Of a stretch of 64,000 nt of DNA, positions 9,452 to 19,069 are shown piece after piece. Where the stretch lies: positions 1 to 64,000 of the forward strand of contig JBLHLC010000015.1 in the NCBI GenBank assembly GCA_047619685.1. The letters are read 5' to 3'. Within the stretch, counting starts at the first letter, position 1, and every line of letters starts with the position of its first letter. Below the pieces are notes generated by a model. The model made no database searches, had not been told where the DNA came from, and saw only the letters and a list, made by a program, of their open reading frames with translations. The DNA comes from JABDJZ01 sp047619685. GTDB lineage: Bacteria; Bacteroidota; Rhodothermia; Rhodothermales; UBA10348. The position numbers and the translations under genes were made by a program.

Positions 9452-10633
9452 ATGTACTTTTCGCAGCACGCAGCACGAAACAGGTCCGCAGTGGCCCGTA
9501 TTTCGATGCTTGCCTCCATTCTTTTCCTCTCCGCGGGAATTCTAGCCGGCGCCGCCACAGCTCAAGTGGGCGGCTCTGCAGTTGTTTTCCTCAAGATTGA
9601 GCCCGATTCCCGCGCTGCAGGCATGGGGAACGCCGGTGTGGCGCTGGCTGACAATGCCAGCGCACTGTTCTGGAACCCGGCAGGTCTGGCGTTTCAGACC
9701 GGCACCGAGGCCTCCATTACACACTCCAATTGGCTTCCGGAGTTTAACGCCGGACTCTTCTACGAGTACCTGACCGCCAAGCACCATGTGCCGGGTTGGG
9801 GCACGTTCGGGGCGCATCTGACCTACCTCTTCCTTGGGCAGCATGAAGGACGCGACGCGCAGAACAATCCCACAGGGACGTTCAAGTCCTACGACATGGC
9901 GCTGGGCACCTCGTATGGCTTTAAGGTATCGAAGACCTTCGCCCTCGGAACCAGTCTGCGGTTCATCTACTCAAATTTGGCTCCCGGTCAAATTGTCGGT
10001 GCTCAGGAAACAAAGGCCGGTATTTCGACGGCATTCGATATCTCCGGACTCTACCGCTCGAATAAATTTGACATGGGCAGCATGAAGGGCCAACTTTCGT
10101 TGGGCTTCAACCTTGCCAACATGGGGCCGAAGATCCAGTATTCGGACAGCGATCAGGCGGATCCCATTCCGACCAACCTGCGCCTGGGCTGGGCCTTCAC
10201 GATGGACTTCGACGAGTACAACTCGTTGACTTTCGTGACGGACTTCAACAAGGACATGATCCACTATTCGGATTCGGACTCTACCGGACGCACCGCGGAC
10301 CCCTTCTACAAGGCCATCTTCAGCTCATGGTCGCCGATCGAGGTGCAGACCAACGCCTTGAACGAGGACGATCCCACGCTGGAGACGCTGGGCGTGCTTG
10401 ACCTGATGACCATCGGAGCGGGCATGGAGTACTGGTACAACAGACTCTTTGCCATTCGGGCAGGCTATTTTTACGAGAACCCCTATAACGGGAATCGGAA
10501 GTTCATGACGATTGGATCGGGCGTCCGATACAACATCATCGGTATCGACTTCTCGTATATCTACGCGCTCGAAGAGAACTCCCCCCTGGCCAACACCATG
10601 CGGTTCTCGTTGCTTCTCAACTTCGGCCGCTAA
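9452..10633 (+). CDS. porV: Type IX secretion outer-membrane protein PorV
   Basis: A 393-residue FadL-like beta-barrel protein of the PorV family, which collects cargo from the SprA translocon and hands it to PorU. Recognisable features are a signal peptide (SMLASILFLSAGILAG, then AATAQ), the PorV N-terminal block FLKIEPDSRAAGMGNAG, then ALFWNPAGLA, GTFGAHLTYL and a barrel end of MRFSLLLNFGR. It follows porU by 91 bases in the same direction, the common pairing in Bacteroidota. In-frame GTG 9491 or ATG 9506 would give a shorter signal peptide and are possible alternative starts. Confidence 0.93.
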   Translation: MYFSQHAARNRSAVARISMLASILFLSAGILAGAATAQVGGSAVVFLKIEPDSRAAGMGNAGVALADNASALFWNPAGLAFQTGTEASITHSNWLPEFNAGLFYEYLTAKHHVPGWGTFGAHLTYLFLGQHEGRDAQNNPTGTFKSYDMALGTSYGFKVSKTFALGTSLRFIYSNLAPGQIVGAQETKAGISTAFDISGLYRSNKFDMGSMKGQLSLGFNLANMGPKIQYSDSDQADPIPTNLRLGWAFTMDFDEYNSLTFVTDFNKDMIHYSDSDSTGRTADPFYKAIFSSWSPIEVQTNALNEDDPTLETLGVLDLMTIGAGMEYWYNRLFAIRAGYFYENPYNGNRKFMTIGSGVRYNIIGIDFSYIYALEENSPLANTMRFSLLLNFGR

Positions 10634-10639
10634 AGGCCA

Positions 10640-13600
10640 TTGCGTTTACACAGAGCGCGTCGTTCGATTTACACATTCTCGGTGCTGCTCGCCCTAACGA
10701 GCAGCACCTTGTTTGTGTCGGGCGCCTCCGGACAGGAGGGGCGCCTGCAAACGGGAACAGCTACCCTGCGTGCCTCCACGGCCTTGGCAACCGGTGTGGC
10801 ATCCTCCGTCGGCACGAATGCGGACGGCGTCAGGAGGCCCGCGGCAGCCCGGTACGACGTGGTCGTATTGATGGTGGAGTTCCAGCCGGATACCACCAGA
10901 TTCACCACGGGCGACGGCACGTTTGGCGGGACGCTCTATTCCTCCGGTCTCGAGCCGCGGATCGATCCATTGCCCCACGATCGTGGGTATGTGTCGGCCC
11001 ACATGGATTTCCTGGCCGACTACGTTTCTCGCGTGTCCGACGGCAAGACGGAGCTTGTCACGCACGTCCTCGTCAACCCGGTCCGCGTTTCGGGTAAGAT
11101 GGGGGACTACAGTCCAACCGGGCTGGACGCAAATTCAGATGCGGAACTCGGCAAACTGGCTGGACTGGTGTCCGAAGCCTGGGCGCTTGCCGCGCCTGCA
11201 TGGCCCTTGGGTCAGCCTCTGCTGAATCCCGAAACCACGGCGTTTGTCATCGTCCATGCCGGCATAGGGCGTGACGTCGAACTGGTCGGAACGATCTTGG
11301 ACAAAACGCCCGAGGACCTTCCTTCTCTCTATTTCTCTCCGGAGGCGTTGGACAGGCTGGACCCTGGTGTCAGGCCGACCATCGCCTCTCTTCCGGTGAA
11401 CCACGGCATCATCGTTCCCAGAACCGAGACCCGGCAGGGCTATAACAGCCTGGCCGATGAGGACTTTCTGGCGGAGTTCTCTGTAAACGGACTCCTGGCG
11501 GCGAGTTTTTTCAATTTCCTGGGTGTCCCGGACCTCTTTGATACCGCGACCGGGCAGAGCGCCATCGGGCCCTTCGGGCTCATGGATGGCTTGGGTATTT
11601 TTGCCTACGCAGGGCTCTTTCCGCCGGAGCCCACTGGATGGACCAAGTACTTTCTCGGGTGGTCGGATCCGGTTGAGTTTATCTCCGGGCAAAGCGTAGA
11701 CCTCGAATACGCCGGAGGGGCCGGTGGGGCTGGGACTTCTGCCTTGGCTCGGGCGTCGATCTCCGAAGCCGAGTACTTCCTTGTGGAGAATCGGCACCGC
11801 GACCCGGAGATGGATGGCGCCGTCCTTCAGGTGTGGGACAACGGCGTTATCACGGAGATGCGCTTCGAAAACGGTGCCGCAGGTTTCAATTCATCCAGCG
11901 TCTCCGATTTCCCCGGAGGGGTGGTGGTGTCCATAGACAACTATGACTTCGCACTTCCCGGTGGAAAGGACGAAATAGACACGGACCTGATTGGAGGCGT
12001 CCTCATCTGGCATGTGGACGAGCGCATCATAGCGGCCAACATGGCCTCCAACACGGTCAATGCGGACAAGAATCGTCGCGGCCTGGATCTGGAGGAAGCA
12101 GACAGTGCCCAGGACATCGGAAACCCTATAGGCGGCTTCTTCGGGCCGAGTTTCGATCTTGGATCACCCTTTGATTTCTTCTATCTGGGTAACCCGGTCG
12201 TGACGGTTACGGTCTCCGGCAACGAAATAGGCCTTTACCAGAACCGGTTCGGACCGGACACCCACCCCTCGTCCGATGCAAACGACGGTGGACCCGGGTT
12301 TCTGGAGATCGGCAATTTCTCGGCTCCCGGAATCGCGATGTCCGTGACGCTTACCAGACTTTCCTCGGCCGGAATCGAGGTCGTCCGCGAAGAGCAGCTA
12401 AACGTCCCTCAAGGCGCATTGTCCGGACACGGACTGTTGCGCTTTGTGGGTGCCAACGGGGTCATGGCCTATTCAGCAGATTCAGGGCTACTCCGTCTGA
12501 CTGCTGATGGTCAGGAGATTGCGTCAGTCGGCGATCTGGGCGAGGCAGAACCTGCGATAGCGGGGAATGCCATCTGGGCCGCCTCCAATCAGGGGTTTCT
12601 GACCATCTCAGGAAGCGGGGCAGTCTCGTCCCTGAGCGCTTTCCCGATGGGATCTGTCTCCCGACTGACCACGCCGATTATCACGGTGGGCGGGCCTCGG
12701 GGGCTCTTGCCGATGGTGGGTGCCATGGGGAATCAGGGCCCGATTGTGCTGGTAGGCGGAGGGGCCGGAGCCACGGTGATTCCGCAGGAGTCTCCTGTGA
12801 TAAGCCTGGCCCGCCCGGATGCCAATTCCGTCATCGTGGTTCTTTCGGACCGTGCAGACAACGACGCGGCTGGCCGCTCGTGGTCCTATCCGACCGTTGA
12901 TCACACCCGGACAATCAGGCCCCAGTTTGGGCGCGACCGTCGCGGCGTAATGGGCGTCGTTCCTGATCCTGGCAACGCATCCTTGCGCATTCTCCTGCCC
13001 GATTACACGGCGGTTCTGGTATCGATGGCCGACTATCAAGGCTTCGACGGAATGCTTTCGGGCAAGGCCACCCTGGCTGATCTGGACAATGATGGTTTGC
13101 TCGATGTCCTCATAGCCGATGGGTCACACCTGTGGGGGATTGCCCGGTCTGGCGCTGTCACCAACGGTTTCCCAATTCCAACACGCGCTGCGGTGACGGG
13201 CGCGGCGCTGGTAGTGGAGTCCGCCGTGGACGCCGATGACATCACCGTCATCGCCATGGCCTCGGACGGCCAGCTGGACGCATACCGGTCCGACACCCGG
13301 CTCCGCATACCGGGCTTCCCGCTTTCAGTCGGAAGGTCCGCCGGATTGGCGCCGACCTTCAACGTGAACAGCTTCGAGAGCCCACCAGTCCAATTTATGG
13401 CGGTGTCAGAAGACGGGTACACCATCACCTGGGGCATGGAGAATTTTGGCGCACTGCGGGGCGCGGACATACTCGGCGATGTTTCCAACAGCTCTTTTGT
13501 CGACACCGAGCCGCTTACCACCACGTTATTGGACACGCCACGGGTGCTGGTGCCCGGCCAGGTCTACAACTGGCCTAATCCGGTGCGCGACGGTGTGACG

Positions 13601-13828
13601 CGGTTCCGGTTTCTTCCGACGGTGACCTGTTCCATCTCCATCATCATCCTGGATGCCGCGGGAAGTCTCGTGGACACGCTGGAATTGGAGACGGCCCCGG
13701 CGGAAGTGCCCTCCGAAGTGGTCTGGACTACAGACGCCGAGAGCGGCCTCTATTTTGCGCGCATCCGTGCGCGGGCCGTTGACGGAAGGACCGAAGATAC
13801 CCTCGTGAAAGTGGCGATTATCCGATGA
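10640..13828 (+). CDS. M6-like peptidase homologue lacking HExxH, with C-terminal sorting-type domain
   Basis: A 1,062-residue secreted protein that starts on TTG six bases after porV. After a signal peptide (FSVLLALTSSTLFVSG) it follows the immune-inhibitor-A (M6) metalloprotease layout: VVVLMVEFQPDT, a helical segment HMDFLADYVSRVSDGK, then LGVPDLFDT and FGLMDG. Where M6 enzymes carry the zinc motif just before LG-PDL-D, this protein reads GLLAASFFNF (about residues 285-294), with no histidine or glutamate, so it should be catalytically dead. A repeat-like beta region fills the middle. The last ~90 residues (YNWPNPVRDG, then LYFARIRA, KVAIIR) look like a type A type IX sorting domain. It is probably exported by the PorU/PorV system next to it and has a non-enzymatic or altered role. 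Confidence 0.75.
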   Translation: MRLHRARRSIYTFSVLLALTSSTLFVSGASGQEGRLQTGTATLRASTALATGVASSVGTNADGVRRPAAARYDVVVLMVEFQPDTTRFTTGDGTFGGTLYSSGLEPRIDPLPHDRGYVSAHMDFLADYVSRVSDGKTELVTHVLVNPVRVSGKMGDYSPTGLDANSDAELGKLAGLVSEAWALAAPAWPLGQPLLNPETTAFVIVHAGIGRDVELVGTILDKTPEDLPSLYFSPEALDRLDPGVRPTIASLPVNHGIIVPRTETRQGYNSLADEDFLAEFSVNGLLAASFFNFLGVPDLFDTATGQSAIGPFGLMDGLGIFAYAGLFPPEPTGWTKYFLGWSDPVEFISGQSVDLEYAGGAGGAGTSALARASISEAEYFLVENRHRDPEMDGAVLQVWDNGVITEMRFENGAAGFNSSSVSDFPGGVVVSIDNYDFALPGGKDEIDTDLIGGVLIWHVDERIIAANMASNTVNADKNRRGLDLEEADSAQDIGNPIGGFFGPSFDLGSPFDFFYLGNPVVTVTVSGNEIGLYQNRFGPDTHPSSDANDGGPGFLEIGNFSAPGIAMSVTLTRLSSAGIEVVREEQLNVPQGALSGHGLLRFVGANGVMAYSADSGLLRLTADGQEIASVGDLGEAEPAIAGNAIWAASNQGFLTISGSGAVSSLSAFPMGSVSRLTTPIITVGGPRGLLPMVGAMGNQGPIVLVGGGAGATVIPQESPVISLARPDANSVIVVLSDRADNDAAGRSWSYPTVDHTRTIRPQFGRDRRGVMGVVPDPGNASLRILLPDYTAVLVSMADYQGFDGMLSGKATLADLDNDGLLDVLIADGSHLWGIARSGAVTNGFPIPTRAAVTGAALVVESAVDADDITVIAMASDGQLDAYRSDTRLRIPGFPLSVGRSAGLAPTFNVNSFESPPVQFMAVSEDGYTITWGMENFGALRGADILGDVSNSSFVDTEPLTTTLLDTPRVLVPGQVYNWPNPVRDGVTRFRFLPTVTCSISIIILDAAGSLVDTLELETAPAEVPSEVVWTTDAESGLYFARIRARAVDGRTEDTLVKVAIIR

Positions 13829-16800
13829 GGATGCCTCGAAAATTCTTTCTTTTGGGGGCGGCATTGGTGCTCGTTCTGGCCGGATCGGCCTCCGGGCAGG
13901 TGTCTCCATCCCTCTACGAGTATGTCCGTTCGGACCTGTCGTGGTACACCATTGAGACCGAGCACTTCCTGGTCCACTTTCACGCGGATGAAGAGGGCGG
14001 AGGGTCATCGCGCACCGCATCCGTCACCGCGCGAATCGCCGAGGAGGTCTACGGACCGCTGACAGAACTCTACTCGCTGGAGCCTGACACCAAGGTTTCG
14101 ATCATCCTGAAGGACTTCGAGGACTACTCCAACGGAGCGGCCTATTTCTTCGACAACATGATCGAGATATGGGCTCCGGCGCTGAATACGCCCCTTAGAG
14201 GTGCGCACGCCTGGCTCAGAAACGTGATCTCACACGAGTTCACGCACATAATCCAGGTCCAGGCCAGCATGAAGTCGGGGCGGAAGGTCCCGTTCGTCTA
14301 TTTCCAGTACCTGGACTACGAAGATGTCCGACGGCCCGATGTCCTGTACGGATATCCCAATATTATCGCCTCCTACCCTGTTCCGGTGCTGAACAACCCC
14401 GCCTGGCTGGCGGAGGGAACGGCTCAGTATCAGCGCACGGCGATGGACTATGATCGTTGGGACACGCACCGGGATATGGTCCTTCGAACGCGGGTTCTGG
14501 CAGGCGAGACCCTGTCGCTCGTCGAGATGGGTGGGTTTCATTCGCAGAACTCGCTGGGCCGGGAGACCGTCTACAACCAGGGGTTTGCACTGTCCCAGTA
14601 CATGGCCGCGACCTATGGGGAAGACGCACTGGCCAAAATCACGCGGGCGCTGGGCCAGTGGACCAATTTCACATTTGAGCAGGCTACCCAGGACGCTGTC
14701 GGCGTCGGCGGGGCCGAGATCTACGACGACTGGCTCCAGACGCTGGAGGCAGACTACGGGGCTACGATGGCGCCTCGAATGGCCGATATTCAGGACGGCC
14801 GAACCGTGGAGGGCGAGGGTTTCTACAATCAGTTCGGTCGCTGGTCGCCAGACGGGTCTCGCGTGGCTTTTCTAAGCAACAAGGGCCAGGACTTTTCCAG
14901 ACAGTTCTTGTACGTCCTGGACGTCGCCACCGGTGAGTCCATGGCGGTGGCAGAACTTCCGGAGTCCGGGGGCTATATCTGCAGTCTGGGGCACCGACTG
15001 GCCGGCCCGACCACTGGAGCGGTCTCATGGCACCCCGATGGCGACCGAATTCTATTTGCCAGAAACCTCGAGACGCCCACCGGTCACCTGTACAACGACC
15101 TCTTTGAGCATAGTCTGTCCACAGGAAAGAACCAGCGGCTTACCCGGGAGCGCCGATTCACAGATGCGGCATGGTCCCCGGACGGCAACCGGATTGCGGC
15201 GATCAAACAAAAGGACGGTACGACCAACGTTGTTCTCTATGACCCGGCACTGGAGTCCGAATCAGCGCTCACCACGTATGCCTCCGGCCAGCAGGTAATC
15301 GAGCCTCGCTGGTCACCGGACGGAGAGTGGGTCTACTATTCGGTGTCCGAGAAACACGGGTACGACATTCGGCGCGTGCGCGCAGCAGGGGGTAAGTCCG
15401 AAGAGGTCGTGGTCACCCCGCACGACGAGCGCTCCGCCGTGCTGGATGCTCAGGGGACCGTCTGGTTTTCCTCGGACATGGATGGGATCTACAACCTCTA
15501 TCGACTCGAACCAGGCAAGAGCCCCGAGCGGGTGACCAACGTCGTCGGGGGCGCTTTCATGCCCGATATCAATGCCGACGGCAGCGTGGTCTTTTCGAGA
15601 TACGATTGGAACGGATACCACCTGGCCGTGCTGGATACGCCCATGCCTACCGGCAACGGCCCGGCCTATCAGCCGCCCGCGGTGCTGGACAAGGGCCACG
15701 CTCGGGATATGAGTTCGCTCTCCGGACTGGCGGAATACTCGGACGATGATCTCGGTGCCATTCCGGTCTCGCTTCTCCAGATGGCCGCCGACAGCGGCTC
15801 GGTCTCGCTGCCGGGGGTCCGGTACTCTGCCACCGGGCAGGATTGGGCCACGCTCGACGAGTACTCGAATACATTTACGACTTTCAATTTTCTGCCCGTT
15901 TTGAGGTTGGACCGGTACGTATCCCGGAAGCGCACCCGCTCGGACGTGCGGGTTCGGGACCGAACCAGAGCCGAGACCCTCCTCCGTAACACCAAGGTGG
16001 GAGTCTATGCCGGCTCCAGGGAGATCCTGAACGGACTGACCATGTTTGGTGGCCTCCTGATTGCACCGGCCTCGGGCAGAACCGAGTCACCGGGAGACTT
16101 CTTTTCGCCCAACAATCTGCTGAAACTGGAGCGGGACCTCTTCATCCAGTTCGAGTTGAGGCGGGGACTGGGTCTGTTCAAGAAGCGATGGGCGCCCCAG
16201 TGGTCTCTGGAACTCTTCAATATCAGGCGGAACGTGGAAAACGGCCTTAGCATCGAGGAATTCCCGTGCACCGCCTGTTATCCCGACACGTCCCTGGTGG
16301 ACCTGGCCTACAACCTGTGGGAAGTAGACCTGGCCGCCCGGAGCAAGATCAATCGCTCGCTTCTGCTCGAGGCAGGCGTGCGCTACAGTCCATATCGGGT
16401 CACGACCGAGCAGTTCTTCTCCAAGGAACTCTCCCAGACCATCCCGGAGAGCGGGTCGCGCTATTACATCGGTCGATCCATGCGACTGAAGGCGTATTTC
16501 GAGGCTTTCGAGTCTCACAGGCACATGGACGTGGTGCCGGAAGGCCTGAAGATAGAAGCCTCCCTGGAGCGGGAGACGGGACGATTACTGAACGAGTTCG
16601 ACGTCGAGGACGGGATTCTGACGCCGGTGTACAGCAAGGATACCATCGTTCGGTTCACCCTGGACGCGCGCGCCACCTGGCGGGTGATCAAGGCACCGGT
16701 GCCGCACGGGTTATCCGCCCGGCTCAGGATCAGTACCATCTTTGGCAGTGAAAAGAACGACTTCTACGACGACTATGTCGGCGGCCTGACGGGCGCGCGC

Positions 16801-17193
16801 GGCTACCCGTTTTATGCGCTCGGCGGCAACAAGACCGCGTGGACGCAGATCGGATATACCTTCCCGCTGGTACCCGGCGTCGACAAGCAGTTGGGTTTTA
16901 TCTACGTGGACAAGCTGTTCGCGCGCGTCTATGCGGATGCCGTGAGTAACTGGCGGGGAGACTGGCCGGGCTTCAGCGAGGTCCGAAAGGACGTGGGGGC
17001 GGAACTCAGGCTGGGCTTGGGCTCGTTCTACCTGCTACCGACTGCCGTTTTCGTCAGTGGGACATACGGTTTGGACACGTTTGATTTCGAGCTTGACGAC
17101 GGGTTTGTGACCCCGGACGGACGCAGCAGTGTCCAGTATGGCGGCGGTGTGCAATGGCATGCGGGCGTCTTGTTCGGCTTCGACCTCTTCTGA
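13825..17193 (+). CDS. Zinc metallopeptidase fused to PD40/TolB propeller and outer-membrane barrel
   Basis: A 1,122-residue protein that overlaps the previous gene by four bases. A signal peptide (FFLLGAALVLVLAGSASG) leads to a gluzincin-like peptidase domain with HEFTH at 137-141 inside NVISHEFTHIIQ, and WLAEGTAQY about 65 residues on, whose glutamate is the likely third zinc ligand. Residues ~310-600 hold several WSPDG-type repeats (GRWSPDGSRVAF, AAWSPDGNRIAA, PRWSPDGEWVYY), a TolB-like beta-propeller. The C-terminal ~450 residues alternate like barrel strands and end in GVLFGFDLF. All zinc residues are present, unlike in its upstream neighbour. Related Bacteroidota proteins are known only as PD40 or peptidase-MA-like; the substrate is unknown. 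Confidence 0.78.
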   Translation: MRMPRKFFLLGAALVLVLAGSASGQVSPSLYEYVRSDLSWYTIETEHFLVHFHADEEGGGSSRTASVTARIAEEVYGPLTELYSLEPDTKVSIILKDFEDYSNGAAYFFDNMIEIWAPALNTPLRGAHAWLRNVISHEFTHIIQVQASMKSGRKVPFVYFQYLDYEDVRRPDVLYGYPNIIASYPVPVLNNPAWLAEGTAQYQRTAMDYDRWDTHRDMVLRTRVLAGETLSLVEMGGFHSQNSLGRETVYNQGFALSQYMAATYGEDALAKITRALGQWTNFTFEQATQDAVGVGGAEIYDDWLQTLEADYGATMAPRMADIQDGRTVEGEGFYNQFGRWSPDGSRVAFLSNKGQDFSRQFLYVLDVATGESMAVAELPESGGYICSLGHRLAGPTTGAVSWHPDGDRILFARNLETPTGHLYNDLFEHSLSTGKNQRLTRERRFTDAAWSPDGNRIAAIKQKDGTTNVVLYDPALESESALTTYASGQQVIEPRWSPDGEWVYYSVSEKHGYDIRRVRAAGGKSEEVVVTPHDERSAVLDAQGTVWFSSDMDGIYNLYRLEPGKSPERVTNVVGGAFMPDINADGSVVFSRYDWNGYHLAVLDTPMPTGNGPAYQPPAVLDKGHARDMSSLSGLAEYSDDDLGAIPVSLLQMAADSGSVSLPGVRYSATGQDWATLDEYSNTFTTFNFLPVLRLDRYVSRKRTRSDVRVRDRTRAETLLRNTKVGVYAGSREILNGLTMFGGLLIAPASGRTESPGDFFSPNNLLKLERDLFIQFELRRGLGLFKKRWAPQWSLELFNIRRNVENGLSIEEFPCTACYPDTSLVDLAYNLWEVDLAARSKINRSLLLEAGVRYSPYRVTTEQFFSKELSQTIPESGSRYYIGRSMRLKAYFEAFESHRHMDVVPEGLKIEASLERETGRLLNEFDVEDGILTPVYSKDTIVRFTLDARATWRVIKAPVPHGLSARLRISTIFGSEKNDFYDDYVGGLTGARGYPFYALGGNKTAWTQIGYTFPLVPGVDKQLGFIYVDKLFARVYADAVSNWRGDWPGFSEVRKDVGAELRLGLGSFYLLPTAVFVSGTYGLDTFDFELDDGFVTPDGRSSVQYGGGVQWHAGVLFGFDLF

Positions 17194-17203
17194 GACACCA
17201 GCT

Positions 17204-17872
17204 ATGGACATTACGATCATTCTCGCCATGGCCGTCCTCATGATGGCGATTGGGCTGACCTTCCTCTACATGCTCCTCGGGCACCGTGAGGGATGGAAGC
17301 CGGCTGATCCCACGGAATGGGCCGGGAGCATCCTGTCTGTGGCACTGGTGATATCGTCGGTGGCCTTGATTGTGGTGACGCTTCGGTCCGCCGATGCGAC
17401 TCCCGCCATGTATGTCGCTGCGGGAACCGCGCAGCCGGAAATTGTGGATATGGCGTTGGCCACGGAGGCGGGAAATTTCGAGTTCACCGCTGTCCATGGC
17501 GGAGAAAAGGCAGACCTGGCCTCACTGAGGGGTAAGGTGGTTCTACTGAATTTCTGGGCTACATGGTGCGCTCCCTGTCTCCAGGAGATTCCCGAACTGA
17601 ACAGACTGGCCAGGCAATATCCTAACGATCTGGTGGTCCTCTCGCTGTCGGACGAAGACGCGGAGACGCTCACCGGCTTCGAGGACTACGTGTCTCTGGA
17701 CACCTTCTCCGCTCGCGTCCCACTGGGGTCCGAAATCCCCGCACCGTTCTCGGACGCGTTCGAGATCAGGCCCACTTCTTTTGTGATTGATCGGGAGGGG
17801 ATTGTCCGCAGGTACCTCCTGGGGCAGAGGAGTTACGATATTTTTGAGCGGTTCATCACCCCCTACCTATGA
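17204..17872 (+). CDS. TlpA-like membrane thioredoxin
   Basis: A 222-residue redox protein. Two hydrophobic spans (about 4-25 and 40-60) anchor a periplasmic thioredoxin domain with the active site WCAPC at 121-125 (LLNFWATWCAPCLQEIP) and the cis-proline region IRPTSFVID, where threonine precedes P and S. Such proteins reduce or isomerise disulfides of exported proteins or of cytochrome c partners. It begins 10 bases after the peptidase-barrel gene and its stop overlaps the next start, so it is part of the type IX block, possibly handling cysteines in exported proteins. An upstream GTG in frame would run into the previous gene, so ATG 17204 is preferred. Confidence 0.87.
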   Translation: MDITIILAMAVLMMAIGLTFLYMLLGHREGWKPADPTEWAGSILSVALVISSVALIVVTLRSADATPAMYVAAGTAQPEIVDMALATEAGNFEFTAVHGGEKADLASLRGKVVLLNFWATWCAPCLQEIPELNRLARQYPNDLVVLSLSDEDAETLTGFEDYVSLDTFSARVPLGSEIPAPFSDAFEIRPTSFVIDREGIVRRYLLGQRSYDIFERFITPYL

Positions 17873-18951
17873 CATCAAGAGCCAACCTGCACATGAGGTC
17901 TCTCCTTTTGGTTCTGATGTTGGCTCTCCCTGTCGCGGCGAATGCACAGATTGCCGGCGGGTCCTTGCATGCGCGCCGGGATGCTGTGCCGATAACGCCC
18001 GCTGGCCTGACCCGCGCGCAAATACAGGCCGAGTTGACCGGACGCGTCTCGCACGCGGGCGCTCGGACGCGTGGTAATGATGAGAGCGTGACCGCGACCG
18101 GGCTCCCGGTCGGATGGGCTGTTTCGACGGCCGAGGACGTGGGCCGGAGCATACCCCTGGCCTTTGGATTGTCGGCATTGGTCCCGGGTTTGGGGCAGGC
18201 CTACAACCGGACCTGGGTCAAGGCCGCCGCGGCACTGGGTCTGGAGGCGGCCGTTTTGACTCTATGGTCCCTGAAGCGGACAAAGGGCCTCTCTGCCGAG
18301 GATGATTTTCGGGCATTTGCCCATGCTGGCTGGGATCCGGGCCGGTACGCAACCTGGCTGAATGACTATGTGGTTTGGGTCGAGGAGGTGCAGGGACACG
18401 CGGTTACCGCGCCCGCCGCGGTCGTGCCAAGCGGGATTGACTTCAGTGTTCCGGGAAGTTGGACGGCCGCACAGCAGGCGTCGGTGGCTAGTTTCTTCAG
18501 CCAGATAAACGCCATAGAACGGCAGTCCATTCACGAAGAAACGCTGGCGACTTTTTCTCACCAACTCCCGGGATTCAGCGAGCAGCAGTACTACGAACTC
18601 ATCGGTAAGTACTTCCAATTCGCTCCCGGATGGGGTGATTATCCGGCATGGCGGGATGGGGAGGGCAACTTTACAGACGCCATTGATCCTGAGCGCACGG
18701 GCCCGGGCAACTCCAAGCCAAACGTCTCAGCAACGTTCTATCGCTACGCAGGCGATCACGCCGACGCGCAGGACCTGCTGCGGTCGGCGTCCAGGATGTC
18801 CACGCTCTTTGTTGTCAATCATCTGATTGCCGGGATAGACGCTGCGGTGACCGCAAAACTCCGGAACGATCGGATAGACGCCAGGATGGGCCTGAGCTAC
18901 GGACCCAACGGAGAGGCCGTCCCCGTGGCCGTGGTCTCGCTCACCTTCTAG
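17869..18951 (+). CDS. DUF5683-like membrane-associated protein
   Basis: A 360-residue protein with a signal peptide (SLLLVLMLALPVAANAQ). Around residues 100-135 is the DUF5683-type hydrophobic segment ALVPGLGQAYNRTWVKAA followed by a second hydrophobic stretch. The rest is mostly helical and polar, with a final segment that returns to the membrane (FVVNHLIAGIDAAVTAKL). The function of the family is unknown; members are common in Bacteroidota envelopes. It overlaps the TlpA gene by four bases and is the last gene of the run that begins at porU. No obvious terminator hairpin follows in the 118 bases before the symporter gene. Confidence 0.68.
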   Translation: MTSRANLHMRSLLLVLMLALPVAANAQIAGGSLHARRDAVPITPAGLTRAQIQAELTGRVSHAGARTRGNDESVTATGLPVGWAVSTAEDVGRSIPLAFGLSALVPGLGQAYNRTWVKAAAALGLEAAVLTLWSLKRTKGLSAEDDFRAFAHAGWDPGRYATWLNDYVVWVEEVQGHAVTAPAAVVPSGIDFSVPGSWTAAQQASVASFFSQINAIERQSIHEETLATFSHQLPGFSEQQYYELIGKYFQFAPGWGDYPAWRDGEGNFTDAIDPERTGPGNSKPNVSATFYRYAGDHADAQDLLRSASRMSTLFVVNHLIAGIDAAVTAKLRNDRIDARMGLSYGPNGEAVPVAVVSLTF

Positions 18952-19069
18952 GGACCGGATCGGACTTGCATTGTCGGCCTGCGCGGACGTTCTTTCGACG
19001 CCCCTGCCGGGCAGAGAGCCCTTGCTTTGAGCGAGGAAAGCACCCACTCCACTAACGTCACTGACTACG

